A DNA stretch of 64,000 nt from Gemmatimonadota bacterium (GTDB lineage: Bacteria > Gemmatimonadota > Gemmatimonadetes > Longimicrobiales > Gaopeijiaceae), in contig SHZS01000001.1 of NCBI GenBank assembly GCA_009692105.1, positions 1 to 64,000 on the forward strand, in the 5' to 3' direction. The position numbers were made by a program, and so were the translations under genes. The number at the start of each line of letters is the position of its first letter. The stretch's first letter is position 1. This document shows, piece after piece, positions 45,100 to 54,503 of the stretch. The notes under the pieces are model-generated. The model made no database searches and was not told the DNA's origin. It saw only the letters and a list, made by a program, of their open reading frames with translations.

Positions 45100-46125
45100 C
45101 TAGCTCTCCAAGTTCGGGGTCGTTCCATGATCCCCTTGGAGCTCCGAGAACGCGCCCAGGTTCACGCGCCCGGTCACCCCATCCAGGCGGGACTCCTTTC
45201 CCACGATCGAGTCGTGGAGGTGACACCCCCGGACGACCGACCCCTGGCCCACGATCGAGTCCCGGATGGCCGAATCCCGAATGTGGACCCCCCGCTCCAC
45301 GGTCACATTCGGCCCCAGGGCGACGTTCACCAGGCGAGCTCCGGCCTCGACTCTGACGGGCCCCACGATTTCGCACCGCTCCAGAGTGGCTCCAGGATCG
45401 ATTCCACCCCGCGTCGTGAGGAGAAGGTGGTGGTTTGTCTCAAGAAGCGTCTCGACCTTCCCACAGTCGTACCAACCCCCAACCGGCGCAGTCCGGATCT
45501 TCGCGCCGCGGTCGACCATGTACTGGAAGGCGTCCGTGAGGAAGAACTCCCCGGAGGGGCCGGGAGGAACGCTGAGCACGTGGCGGATTCCCTGGAAGAG
45601 GAGGGCGGAGTCCCGGATGTAGTAGAGCCCGATGTTGGCGAGCTTCGAGACCGGCTCGGTGGGCTTCTCCACGATGCGCGTCATCGCTCCGTCTTGGTCG
45701 GTCACGATGACCCCAAAGCGCTGGTAGTCCTCGACCTCTTTGGCCCAAATGATCCCAGACCACCCCGTGGGAAGCGTCCGGATCAGGGACAGGTCCGCCT
45801 CGAAGAGCGTGTCCACGAAGAGGATCAGGAGGTCTTCGTCCGCCCACGGCTCTGCCAGGGCCACCGCTCCGGCCGTCCCGTCCTGAACCTCCTGCACCAC
45901 GTAATGCGACGTGAACCCTGGGTACTCCCGGGAGATGTATGCCTCCACCTCCTCCCTCAGGTATCCCACCACGAACACGACCTCCTCGATCCCCAGCTCC
46001 TTGAGGTCATCGAGGATGTAGCTCATGACGGGCCTGCCACCGATACGGATCAGGGGCTTCGGGATCGTGAGAGTGTGCGGCCGAAGCCGCGTACCCTTTC
46101 CGGCGAGGGGGATGATCGCTCTCAT
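45100..46125 (-). CDS. Sugar-1-phosphate nucleotidyltransferase with left-handed beta-helix tail
   Basis: Predicted 341-aa enzyme of the glucose-1-phosphate thymidylyltransferase/mannose-1-phosphate guanylyltransferase superfamily. 'IIPLAGKGTRLRPHTLTIPKPLIRIGGRP' is the nucleotide-binding start (G-x-G-T-R-L-x-P). 'LFVDTLFEADLS' and 'GEFFLTDAFQYMVDRG' follow. The last about 90 residues are hexapeptide-like repeats ('GPNVTVERGVHIRDSAIRDSIVGQGSVVRG'). It would activate a sugar phosphate for polysaccharide or glycan synthesis; the exact sugar and base cannot be told. ATG 46125; the first in-frame residues upstream lie in the divergent promoter region. Confidence 0.85.
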   Translation of the reverse strand: MRAIIPLAGKGTRLRPHTLTIPKPLIRIGGRPVMSYILDDLKELGIEEVVFVVGYLREEVEAYISREYPGFTSHYVVQEVQDGTAGAVALAEPWADEDLLILFVDTLFEADLSLIRTLPTGWSGIIWAKEVEDYQRFGVIVTDQDGAMTRIVEKPTEPVSKLANIGLYYIRDSALLFQGIRHVLSVPPGPSGEFFLTDAFQYMVDRGAKIRTAPVGGWYDCGKVETLLETNHHLLLTTRGGIDPGATLERCEIVGPVRVEAGARLVNVALGPNVTVERGVHIRDSAIRDSIVGQGSVVRGCHLHDSIVGKESRLDGVTGRVNLGAFSELQGDHGTTPNLES

Positions 46126-46312
46126 GCGGTCCGGGGGAGCGGGACGGGAATGGCGACCCACAGGACGGAACGGGACCGACCGCCATCGAAGGGCATGGGA
46201 AGCATACCCGAGCCCGGGAGGGGGATCAACCGCGCGGAACCCGGGGCCGCCCGGGGCGGCTATATTAGGCCGACGCTCCCGGCGTTCCCACCTTCCCCCA
46301 ACGGAGCCCGAT

Positions 46313-47170
46313 ATGGACTCGGCCAGTCGCGGTAGTCCACGAGCGCGGTCCCTGGGGCTCTCCGCCACCGGAATCGTTGCGGTCCTGTTCACGCCGATGG
46401 GGTGCGCGGCGCAGCCTGCAGGTCAGAGCCTGGGTGTCGCCACTCCCACCCCGGCAACTGCCGGTCCCTTCGTCCGGGAAGTTTGGGAGGACGCGATTCT
46501 CGCCCCCGCCATCCGCCAGGAGCCGGAGTCCATCCTCACCGTAACGGGGGTGGGCGAGGTAGAAGCGGTTCCCGACCGCGCGCAGATCTCCTTCGCCGTC
46601 GAAACCGAGGAGGATACGGCCCGAGAGACGGGCGAGGCCAACGCCGCGCTGATGACCCGCGTGTCTACCGCACTCCGGGCAGCCGGCTCGGCGCTTCCCG
46701 GATTCCGGCTCGAGACCTCAGGGTATTCGCTCAGTCCCCGCTACGGCCCGACCGCGAACGACCGCCCCCGGATCGTCGGGTACACGGCCCGCAACACGAT
46801 CCGAGTCACGGTAGATCAGGTGGAAGGGCTCGGCCCGCTCATCGACGGAGCCCTCGCAGCAGGCGCGAACCGGGTCGCGGGTCTCAGCTTCGCACTCAGG
46901 GACCCTGAACCCTCCCGACACGAGGCGGTCCGACTGGCCGTCGAGAAAGCCCACGCGGAGGCAGAGGTCATCGCGGCGGCCCTCGGCATGCGACTCGGCC
47001 CACCTCTCGAGGCTCAGGGGGGAGCCGACTACATCGCCCCGTTCCCCTACGCCGCGACCATGGATCGGGCCATGGAGTTCGCGCAGGCGGTGCCGACCCC
47101 GGTGGAAGCCGGCCCCCAGCAGGTCACGGCACGAGTCACAATCCGCTACCGGATGGACGCAGCCCCCTAA
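46313..47170 (+). CDS. SIMPL (DUF541) domain protein
   Basis: Predicted 285-aa exported protein. A signal sequence with a possible lipobox ('FTPMGC', about Cys29) precedes one SIMPL domain (about 70-285): 'ILTVTGVGEVEAVPDRAQISFAVETEE', 'RIVGYTARNTIRVTVDQVEGLGPLID', 'ANRVAGLSFALRDPE' and a 'QQVTARVTIRYRM' end. This family (YggE/Bp26 type) is periplasmic and linked to oxidative stress resistance, with no clear enzymatic role. GGAG lies about eight bases before ATG 46313. A TATATT at 46261-46266 could be part of the promoter. Confidence 0.82.
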   Translation: MDSASRGSPRARSLGLSATGIVAVLFTPMGCAAQPAGQSLGVATPTPATAGPFVREVWEDAILAPAIRQEPESILTVTGVGEVEAVPDRAQISFAVETEEDTARETGEANAALMTRVSTALRAAGSALPGFRLETSGYSLSPRYGPTANDRPRIVGYTARNTIRVTVDQVEGLGPLIDGALAAGANRVAGLSFALRDPEPSRHEAVRLAVEKAHAEAEVIAAALGMRLGPPLEAQGGADYIAPFPYAATMDRAMEFAQAVPTPVEAGPQQVTARVTIRYRMDAAP

Positions 47171-47197
47171 GACGACCCGGGCTTCTTCCCAACCTTC

Positions 47198-47611
47198 ATG
47201 CGCAAGACGGAGATGACCCAGCCCGGGCACGCCGATCCCACCCTCCGTGGCCGTCGCTATGCCATTCCCTTCGACACGGTCTGGAAGCGGGCCGTCGCGC
47301 TTATCGCCGAGGGCGGCTCACGCTGGACCCTCCAGGAGGCAGACGACCAGAGGGGCATCATCCGGGCTGAGGTCCGGACCTTCCTCCTCGGGTTCGTGGA
47401 CGATCTGCGGATCCGGGTCTGGCTGGACGTCGACGCCCAGACCAGGGTGGATGTGCTCTCGCGTTGCAGGACGAGTCGTCCAGACTTCGGAGCGAACGCG
47501 AAACGGATCCGCCGTTACCTCAGGAACTTGGACCGGACACTGGATCCACCCCCTGCGGCGATCCTGCCGCCGGAGGGCGGCCTGATGCTCGCGCACGAGC
47601 ACTCGCGCTGA
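47198..47611 (+). CDS. DUF1499-family protein
   Basis: Predicted 137-aa protein without a signal peptide. It matches the DUF1499 pattern: 'VWKRAVALIAEGG', 'GIIRAEVRTFLLGFVDDLRIRV' and the family ending 'RVDVLSRCRTSRPDFGANAKRIRRYLRNL'. The function of DUF1499 is unknown. It lies 27 bp after the SIMPL gene and 13 bp before a lipoprotein gene, making a likely three-gene envelope-related operon. Confidence 0.75.
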   Translation: MRKTEMTQPGHADPTLRGRRYAIPFDTVWKRAVALIAEGGSRWTLQEADDQRGIIRAEVRTFLLGFVDDLRIRVWLDVDAQTRVDVLSRCRTSRPDFGANAKRIRRYLRNLDRTLDPPPAAILPPEGGLMLAHEHSR

Positions 47612-47624
47612 GATCGGACGAGCC

Positions 47625-48587
47625 GTGCATTCCAGGACCGCCGTTGCCGTTGCGCTCGCGTTTGCTCTCGGGGGCTGCGGGGACGAGCCTTCGTTGGAAC
47701 AGACCCTGCCCCCGGGATCGGGGGGTGAAGCCGGTGCCCTAGCCCACGCGCCGGATGCCCGGGAACTCGTGTTCGACCGTGAGTTCCTCTTCATTTCGAT
47801 CGCTTCGGATCCGGTGGTGGCGATCCCCTGGTTCTTCCGGGCGAGATCCCAGGTCGGCGGCGTGCTGCGGGAGCGGTCTGCTTGGATCCAGCGGGGAGGA
47901 ACGTGGGAGGCCCTCGTTCAGGAGTCGGAGCTTGGCCCCACCTCGCGAACCCCATGGCGCATCCTCCCCGGGGAGAACCTCCGCCTGATCATTGGCGAGG
48001 ACGACGACGTGGAGGCACTCTTTCTCAGGGACGGGGCGGTGGAGCTCGAGACCAGGCTCGTCGATTTCCTGGCCGAGTGGATGCGCCAGGTCGGGGACCC
48101 GGTGCGACTCTTCGCCGGCCGATCACTCTCCCCCTCCGGGCCGATCGAGGGGTACGTCCTCGACCTCCCACGTAGCTGGGAGGCACCCGGCGAGGCATCG
48201 GGGGATTGGATCTTTCTCCTGAGCGGAACCGACCTTCAGCTCTTCCTCGAGGAGGTCCCCTCGCCATCGGAATCGCGGATCCCCACCCGGTATCGGGGCT
48301 GGAGCCGATCCCGCCTTGGAGACGGGGAGTGGTCCAGCCTCACCGTCCTGTGGGAGAATATGCGGCCGTTCGAGCGAGCACGCCGGAATATCCCCTCCCG
48401 TTGGGGGATTTCGTCGCCCGGTGGGGAGATCTCGGGAGAACTCGTGTCCGTGAACTCGTATCTGAGCGCTGGTGAGGGAGAGGGCCCGATCCTTCCGGTA
48501 TCAGGGCTCTTCGGAGTGACGGGCACACTGCGGATCCAGGGAAACATGGTTTCCGTGGCGGGAGTCGTCCGGCACGTCCAGCGCTAG
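47625..48587 (+). CDS. Lipoprotein of unknown function
   Basis: Predicted 320-aa lipoprotein (lipobox 'ALGGC', Cys18). The mature part is rich in beta strands and aromatic residues, without recognisable motifs: 'WFFRARSQVGGVLRERSAWIQRGGTW', 'RLIIGEDDDVEALFLRDGAVELETRL', and a final strand pair 'FGVTGTLRIQGNMVSVAGVVRHVQR'. It may resemble hydrolase-free lipocalin-like (AttH/CrtC) sandwiches, a weak guess. GTG 47625; 13 bp after the DUF1499 gene. Confidence 0.6.
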   Translation: MHSRTAVAVALAFALGGCGDEPSLEQTLPPGSGGEAGALAHAPDARELVFDREFLFISIASDPVVAIPWFFRARSQVGGVLRERSAWIQRGGTWEALVQESELGPTSRTPWRILPGENLRLIIGEDDDVEALFLRDGAVELETRLVDFLAEWMRQVGDPVRLFAGRSLSPSGPIEGYVLDLPRSWEAPGEASGDWIFLLSGTDLQLFLEEVPSPSESRIPTRYRGWSRSRLGDGEWSSLTVLWENMRPFERARRNIPSRWGISSPGGEISGELVSVNSYLSAGEGEGPILPVSGLFGVTGTLRIQGNMVSVAGVVRHVQR

Positions 48588-48728
48588 CTAGCCCTTGCGG
48601 AAGGTCTCGAGGAGGAGGATCCCGACCCCCAAGCTAAGGGCAATGGGGAGGAGGTTCGTCGCTACGGCAACCATCGAGAGGATGGTCCAGAAGACCAGAT
48701 TGATGAAGTCGTATCCGCCCGGAAGCAT
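48588..48728 (-). CDS. Small membrane protein (46 aa)
   Basis: Short frame opening 'MLPGGYDFINLVFWTILSM' with a hydrophobic core to about residue 41 and ending 'LLLETFRKG'. One or two membrane passes are possible. The stop directly abuts that of the convergent lipoprotein gene. The ribosome-binding site is weak (GACGAG). No family was recognised; composition rather than homology supports it as a gene. Confidence 0.4.
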   Translation of the reverse strand: MLPGGYDFINLVFWTILSMVAVATNLLPIALSLGVGILLLETFRKG

Positions 48729-48811
48729 GCTCGTCGGCTCGGAATGAGTTAAGCGGGATCGCCCACCCTCACGGCCTGGAGGCCGTGGGGCTCCCAGAAT
48801 ATGGAGGGGGA

Positions 48812-51610
48812 CTACGGGTTCAGCCAATAGGACATCTTCACGACGAAGATGTTGTCCGGCCGAACCCTAAAGAGCTCGCGAGCCTCACGGCCGAACGCGA
48901 AGTCCCCGACCGGGCGTTCCGGATGCTCTGGATCGAAGCTCTCGACGTTACCGGAACGGGTCTGCTGCCAGACGAGAAATAGGGTGGACCCAGCCCGCCA
49001 CTCCCAGCGGAATACCGCGTTACCGCGGAGGGAGCGGAGATTGAAGTCCTTGTCGCTGACCTGGAACGTTCTCGCTGGTCCGGAGCCATCCGGATCGATC
49101 CGGAACTTCCCGGGGTCCCCGGGGGCGATGGTGCCAACGTCCTCGCCGTACTCCAGGAAGTCGGCAGCGCGAGGCGCCCGCAACTCCTTCAACCCGAGGT
49201 AGTCCGCGCTCGAAATGAACGGCTGGACATACAGCTCGAAGCTCATCTCCGGCGTCAGGGTGGCATTGACGCGTCCGGTGAGCGAAAACGTCGTCTGATG
49301 CAGATCGGCGAAGACGTACCGGCTATCGTAAGTCTGGTTCGCGGTGGTATCGGGGACCGTGGTTACATACTGGCCGACGACGTGGCTCTGGTTGAGGCTC
49401 GGCCCGAGGTTTATTTCGACGGACTCCGTGGCCCTCCAAGTCATCGAAAGACCCAGGTCGCGGCTGAACCCGCCCGGACGCTCCCGGTCGTACCGAACGG
49501 ACACCCGCCCGGACAGGGGCCTGCGCCCGTCCGTCGAGTAATTGACCGATCCCCCGTATCCCTCGGGCTCGCGAACGAGCGGGCCGCCACGGGTCGGGCG
49601 ATCGTTGACCTTCGGGGGAACGTACTGGGCCGAAAAGCCCCCGCTGGCAAAGTTCGATAATTGGCCGTTGGCGTTGAGGTTGATCGCTTGCCTAACCCGA
49701 TCCCCACCGTAGTTCAGCGAGACGCCATGGGTGATTCGGATGCCCCAGTTACGGAAGTGCGGGCTGGGCCTCGTCTGCTCGTACCCACCGCCAAGGTCGG
49801 CCAGGAGGCGATCCGTCCCCGTCTGGAAGCCGAGGTCGTTTATCTCGTAGCCCGGGCTGATCGCCGAGCCCGACAGGTTTATCCGCCACCTACCGGCCGT
49901 CTTTTCTATGGCAACCCTGGCCGAGTACCCAGCAAGGGAGGTCGCCGTCGAGTCGACCCCGAGATAGTGACCAGCGTCCGGGCGCTGGTAGTACCGGCTC
50001 GACGAGCGCTGCGTACGGATCAGCGCGGCTTTGCTCCCGGCGACGTAGCTCGGGGAAAAGTGGGCCGTCACTTCCCAGACTCGATTCCCCCACTGGTGTC
50101 TGAGATCGATACCCCCGCTGTAGGCGCCGGCGAAAAGCTGTCCCTCGAGGGGTCCGCCGTCGACTCGGCGGTTTACCGCGGTGAAGAGAACCCCAACCCC
50201 GGTCTGGCCCGCTCTTAGATCCCGCAGCACCCTGGCGACTAGATAGTTGGTCACAGGCTCGACGTCGGTTCGTCCATAGACCTGGCTCGCGTCGAGCCAA
50301 TCCGCTCGTTCACGCTGGGTCACTGCTTCGAGGAAGCCAAGCGACCAGCCCGCGGCCGTCCTGCCGGTCACTTTCGCCGCACCCAGGATGGTTACGGTGG
50401 ACGGGGGGTCACCGTAAACCGCTCCTCCCGGAACCCTCCCCTGTGGCGCTCGTCCGATCCGCCGCGAGTACACCACCTGCGGTGCACCATCTCCGAATTG
50501 GAAGATGTCCGCACCCTCCACGAAGAACGGACGCCGCTCGGCAAACCGCGTCTCGAACGCCGTGAGATTGATGACCGCAGGGTCGACCTCGACCTGGCCG
50601 AAGTCTGGGTTGACCGTGGCATCCAGTGTGACGTTGCTCGTCAGGCGGTACTTCAGGTCTACGCCCCCGGTCCCGAAGTAGTCCGAGCCGCTCCGAAACG
50701 GACTCGCGAAGTCTACCCTGGAGCTCTGGCCGATCCGTACGTACTCGGCGCGCCCCCCGACGTACGGAAGCACCTCGAGACGACGGCCCGGCTGGATCCC
50801 CCGGATCCCGACCAGGTGCCCGAAGCGGGCTATCCCAGCCGCCTCTGTGGTCGGGGTATAGACCCATGCCGTTTCCTCCTGCCCAGGCCGGACCTTTCGC
50901 TCCATCTGCAGTCCCCACACCTGCTCTTCGGCAGGGCTGAAGCGAAGCTGGCTGAAGGCAATCCGGATCTCGGCGAACCACCCCTTGTCCGTCACGGTGG
51001 ACTTACCCTCCCAGACGGGCTCCCAGGACGTGTCGCCACCGCCGAGCCCACCCAGTCCACCCCCACCGCCGCCGCTGATGATCAGGTCGCGTCTCGAACC
51101 GGACGGGTTGATCGTCAACCGGTACGAGGTGCGGTGGTCGTGAAAGCTATCGAAGTGCACGGCGAAGAGGTCCGAGTCAGGAAGAGGGACGTCTCGGCGC
51201 ACCAAGCGCGTGACCATGATCCCATCCGTGTCCCAGAGCCACGCTCCGACGTAGAGGGCGTCGTCGTCGTAGAGGAAGCGGACTTCGGTCGGCTCGGAGA
51301 CCGGCGCCCCCTCATCGGGCTGGAACTGCCAGAAATCCGTGACCGCCGGTGCGGTCATCCAGTCGGCTTCGTCGAGCCTCCCGTTTATGACCAGTGACCC
51401 AGTGGCCCGTACTGCCCGCGCCGTGGGCGCGTCGTCGTGGTTAGGGATGTACGGCGCTCGACGCCCGGCAGCCTCCCCCGCGGGGGGGGGCTGCGACGTG
51501 GATTCTCCCTCGGCGGATGGGACCTGCTGCGCTACAGCCCATGGGGCGGGGAAAAGAAGAACGAGAACAAGCGCGAGGCCGAGAGGCCACCGGAGATGGA
51601 GAGTTGACAC
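48812..51610 (-). CDS. CBM9-like / DUF5916 outer-membrane protein (copy 1)
   Basis: Predicted 932-aa protein. It has a signal peptide ('LGLALVLVLLFPAPWAVAQ'), a Gly/Pro spacer, and an N-terminal carbohydrate-binding family 9-like domain (about 65-240: 'INGRLDEADWMTAPAVTDFWQF', 'VRFLYDDDALYVGAWLWD'). The large DUF5916 barrel region has 'YRLTSNVTLDATVNPDFGQVEVDPAVINLTAFETRF' and 'ERRPFFVEGADIFQFG'. It ends with a typical barrel signal 'VKMSYWLNP'. It is probably anchored in the outer membrane. Substrate unknown; possibly glycan or peptide handling. A near-identical paralogue lies 59 bp upstream on the same strand. Confidence 0.85.
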   Translation of the reverse strand: MSTLHLRWPLGLALVLVLLFPAPWAVAQQVPSAEGESTSQPPPAGEAAGRRAPYIPNHDDAPTARAVRATGSLVINGRLDEADWMTAPAVTDFWQFQPDEGAPVSEPTEVRFLYDDDALYVGAWLWDTDGIMVTRLVRRDVPLPDSDLFAVHFDSFHDHRTSYRLTINPSGSRRDLIISGGGGGGLGGLGGGDTSWEPVWEGKSTVTDKGWFAEIRIAFSQLRFSPAEEQVWGLQMERKVRPGQEETAWVYTPTTEAAGIARFGHLVGIRGIQPGRRLEVLPYVGGRAEYVRIGQSSRVDFASPFRSGSDYFGTGGVDLKYRLTSNVTLDATVNPDFGQVEVDPAVINLTAFETRFAERRPFFVEGADIFQFGDGAPQVVYSRRIGRAPQGRVPGGAVYGDPPSTVTILGAAKVTGRTAAGWSLGFLEAVTQRERADWLDASQVYGRTDVEPVTNYLVARVLRDLRAGQTGVGVLFTAVNRRVDGGPLEGQLFAGAYSGGIDLRHQWGNRVWEVTAHFSPSYVAGSKAALIRTQRSSSRYYQRPDAGHYLGVDSTATSLAGYSARVAIEKTAGRWRINLSGSAISPGYEINDLGFQTGTDRLLADLGGGYEQTRPSPHFRNWGIRITHGVSLNYGGDRVRQAINLNANGQLSNFASGGFSAQYVPPKVNDRPTRGGPLVREPEGYGGSVNYSTDGRRPLSGRVSVRYDRERPGGFSRDLGLSMTWRATESVEINLGPSLNQSHVVGQYVTTVPDTTANQTYDSRYVFADLHQTTFSLTGRVNATLTPEMSFELYVQPFISSADYLGLKELRAPRAADFLEYGEDVGTIAPGDPGKFRIDPDGSGPARTFQVSDKDFNLRSLRGNAVFRWEWRAGSTLFLVWQQTRSGNVESFDPEHPERPVGDFAFGREARELFRVRPDNIFVVKMSYWLNP

Positions 51611-51669
51611 CGGGATAACTTACTCGCACAGATGTGAAGGCCGAACTATTGACTACGGATTCAGGCTGA

Positions 51670-54435
51670 CTACGGGTTCAGCCAGTACGAGACTTTTACG
51701 ACGAAGATGTTGTCCGGCCGGACTCGCAGGAGCTCACGAGCCTCACGACCGAAGTCAAAGTCTCCGCCGCCGCGGTCCGGATGCCCGGGATCGACGCCCT
51801 CGATGCGACCGGAGCGGGACTGCTGCCAGACGAGGAACAGGGTGGATCCGGCGCGCCATTCCCAGCGGAATACCGCGTTACCCCTGAGGGAGCGGACGTT
51901 GAAGTCCCTATCGCTGATCTGGAAGCTCTTCGCCGGTCCGGAGCCGTCTGGATCGATCAGGAACTTTCCCGTGCCGACGGGACCGATGGTGCCGATGTCG
52001 GTGCCGTACTCCAGGAAATCGGACCTTCGCGGCGCCGGCAGCTCCTCGATCGCCCCGTAGTCCGCGCTCGAGATGAACGGCTGCATGTACAGCTCGAAGC
52101 TAATCTCCGGCGTAAGGGTGGCGTTTACGCGAGCCGTGAGCGAAAACGTCGTCTGGTCGAGGCCGGCAAAAACGTATCGACGACCGTAGGTAGGGGTTGC
52201 AAGAGTATCGGTCACCGCGGCGATGTATTGGGCGACGACGTGGCTCTCGTTCAAGCTCGGCCCGAGGGTGACGTCGACCGTCTCGGAGGCCCTCCAAGTG
52301 AGCGAAATGCTCAGGTCGCGGGCGTGTCCGCCAGGACGCTCGCGGTCGTACCCCCCGGACACCCTCCCAGACAGAGCCCTGCGCGTGTCCGTCGTGTAGC
52401 TGACCGATCCCCCGTATCCCTCGGGCTCGCGCACGAGGGGGCCACCCCGCGTCAGACGATCGTTCATCTTCGGGGGCACGTACTGAGCCGTGAGGCCCGC
52501 GCTGGAGAAGCCAGGGAACTGCCCGTTGGCGCTGAAGTTGATCGCTTGCTGAACTTTATTCCCTCCATAGTTAAACGCGATGGGAGAGTTAACTCGGAGG
52601 CTCCAGTTCCGGAAGTAGCGGCCCGGCCTCGTCCGCTCGTACCCGCCGCCAAAGTCGGCCCGCATACGACCCGCGTCTGTCGAGAAGCCCAGGTCGTTGA
52701 TTTCGTAGCCCGGGCTGGTCGCCGCTCCGGCCAAGCTGAGTCGCCACGCCCCGGCTGTCTTTGCCACGGAAACCCTGGTGGAGTAGCCGAAAAGGGAGGT
52801 TGCCGTCGAGTCGACCCCGAGATAGTCGGCGTCAGGGCGCTGATAGTACCGGCTCGCCGCACCCTGCGTGCGGATGATCGCGGCTGAGTCTCCGGTGACG
52901 TAGCTCGGAGAAAAGTAGGCCGTTACTTCCCAGCGCCGGTTGGCCCACTGGTGTCTGAGGTCGATACCCCCGGTGTACGCGCTGGCGTGAAGCCTTGCCT
53001 CGAGGGGTCCACCGTCTACACGGCGATTCACCGCAGTGAGGAGGGCCCCGACCGAGGTCTGGCCCGCACGCAGATCTTTCCGTACTCGCGCAGCCAGGTA
53101 GTTGGTCGCCGGCTCGACCTCGTACCGTCCCTCGGTCCCGCTTGCGTTCAACCAGCTCGCTCTTTCGCGTTGGGTCACGGCCTCAAGGAACCCGAGCGAC
53201 CAGCCGTTCGCTGTCCTGCCCGTCACCTTCGCCGCTCCGAGGATCGTGGTCACGTCCGGTGCATCGTCGTAGACCGACGCGCCGGGGAGCCCGCCCTGCG
53301 GCGGTCGGCCGATCCGCCGCGAGTACACGATCTGAGGTCCGCCCACGCCGAACTGAAAGATGTCCGCTCCCTCCACGAAGAACGGACGGCGCTCCTGAAA
53401 CCGAGTCTCGAAGGCCGTGAGGTTGATGACCGCGGGATCGACCTCGACCTGTCCGAAGTCAGGGTTGACGGTAGCGTCGAGGGTGACATTGCTGGTCAAG
53501 CGGTATTTCAGGTCGACGCCAGTGGCTGGGAAGTAGTCCGAGCCACTCCGGAACGGGTTGGCGAACGACACATTGGCGTTCTGCTCAATCCCAACGTACT
53601 CAGCACGCGCCGCAACGTACGGAAGCACCTCGAGGCGGCGGCCCGGCTCCACCCCCCGGATCCCCACCAAGTGGCCAAAACGGGCTACTCCCCCGGCCTC
53701 GGTGCTGGGGGTGAAGATCCAGGAGCTTTCCTCCTGCTGTGGCTGGATGTTTCGCTCCAGCTGCATTCCCCAGAGCTGCTCCTCAGCGGAGCTGAAGCGC
53801 AGCTGGCTGAAAGGAATCCGGATCTCCGCGAACCACCCCGCATCCGTCACGGTGGTCTTGCCCTCCCAAACGGGATCCCACGACGTGTCACCACCGCTGA
53901 TCCCCCCCGGTCCGTTCCCACCGCCGCCGCTGAGGATCAGATCCCGCTTCGAACCGGAGGGGGTGATGGATAGCCGATAGGAGGTGCGATGGTCGTGGTA
54001 GCTATCGAAGTGCACCCCAAAGAGGTCGGAGTCGGGAAGGGCAACGTCTCGACGCACCAGGCGGGTAGCGAGAACCCCGTCACTGTCCCAGAGCCAAGCG
54101 CCCACGTAGATGGCGTCGTCGTCGTAGAGGAAGCGGACCTCGGTCCTCTCGGACACGGGCGCCCCCTCGTCGGGCGTGAATTGCCAGAAGTCCGTGACCG
54201 CCGGAGCGGTCATCCAGTCCGCTTCGTCGAGCCTCCCGTCGGCCACGATTTGCCCGGTGGTCCGTACCGCCTGCGCCGTGGGCGCGTCGTCGTGGTTTGG
54301 GATGTAGGGCCCTTGGCCCTCGGCGACCGCGTCGCTGTCCCGGACGGAAGGGGCCTCCTGGGCCGCAGCCCATCGGACGGGCAGGAGAAGAACAAGCACG
54401 AACGCGTGAGCGAGGGGCCGCGAGAGAGTCGACAC
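51670..54435 (-). CDS. CBM9-like / DUF5916 outer-membrane protein (copy 2)
   Basis: Predicted 921-aa paralogue of the next gene downstream, with signal peptide ('AFVLVLLLPVRWAAAQ') and the same domain order: CBM9-like (about 60-230), DUF5916 core ('VNPDFGQVEVDPAVINLTAF', 'RRPFFVEGADIFQFGVGGP') and barrel end 'VKVSYWLNP'. Long stretches are identical to copy 1, and divergence is concentrated in the spacer, loops and a few surface segments. The pair probably arose by tandem duplication and may recognise different ligands. The start was taken at the codon 54435 that begins the signal peptide 'STLSRPLAHAF'. Confidence 0.85.
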   Translation of the reverse strand: MSTLSRPLAHAFVLVLLLPVRWAAAQEAPSVRDSDAVAEGQGPYIPNHDDAPTAQAVRTTGQIVADGRLDEADWMTAPAVTDFWQFTPDEGAPVSERTEVRFLYDDDAIYVGAWLWDSDGVLATRLVRRDVALPDSDLFGVHFDSYHDHRTSYRLSITPSGSKRDLILSGGGGNGPGGISGGDTSWDPVWEGKTTVTDAGWFAEIRIPFSQLRFSSAEEQLWGMQLERNIQPQQEESSWIFTPSTEAGGVARFGHLVGIRGVEPGRRLEVLPYVAARAEYVGIEQNANVSFANPFRSGSDYFPATGVDLKYRLTSNVTLDATVNPDFGQVEVDPAVINLTAFETRFQERRPFFVEGADIFQFGVGGPQIVYSRRIGRPPQGGLPGASVYDDAPDVTTILGAAKVTGRTANGWSLGFLEAVTQRERASWLNASGTEGRYEVEPATNYLAARVRKDLRAGQTSVGALLTAVNRRVDGGPLEARLHASAYTGGIDLRHQWANRRWEVTAYFSPSYVTGDSAAIIRTQGAASRYYQRPDADYLGVDSTATSLFGYSTRVSVAKTAGAWRLSLAGAATSPGYEINDLGFSTDAGRMRADFGGGYERTRPGRYFRNWSLRVNSPIAFNYGGNKVQQAINFSANGQFPGFSSAGLTAQYVPPKMNDRLTRGGPLVREPEGYGGSVSYTTDTRRALSGRVSGGYDRERPGGHARDLSISLTWRASETVDVTLGPSLNESHVVAQYIAAVTDTLATPTYGRRYVFAGLDQTTFSLTARVNATLTPEISFELYMQPFISSADYGAIEELPAPRRSDFLEYGTDIGTIGPVGTGKFLIDPDGSGPAKSFQISDRDFNVRSLRGNAVFRWEWRAGSTLFLVWQQSRSGRIEGVDPGHPDRGGGDFDFGREARELLRVRPDNIFVVKVSYWLNP

Positions 54436-54503
54436 GTTGACAAGCTATCAAGGGTATCGGGGACCGAGAAGTAGGGATGGAGGCGCCCGCTGGGATCGCC
54501 ACC

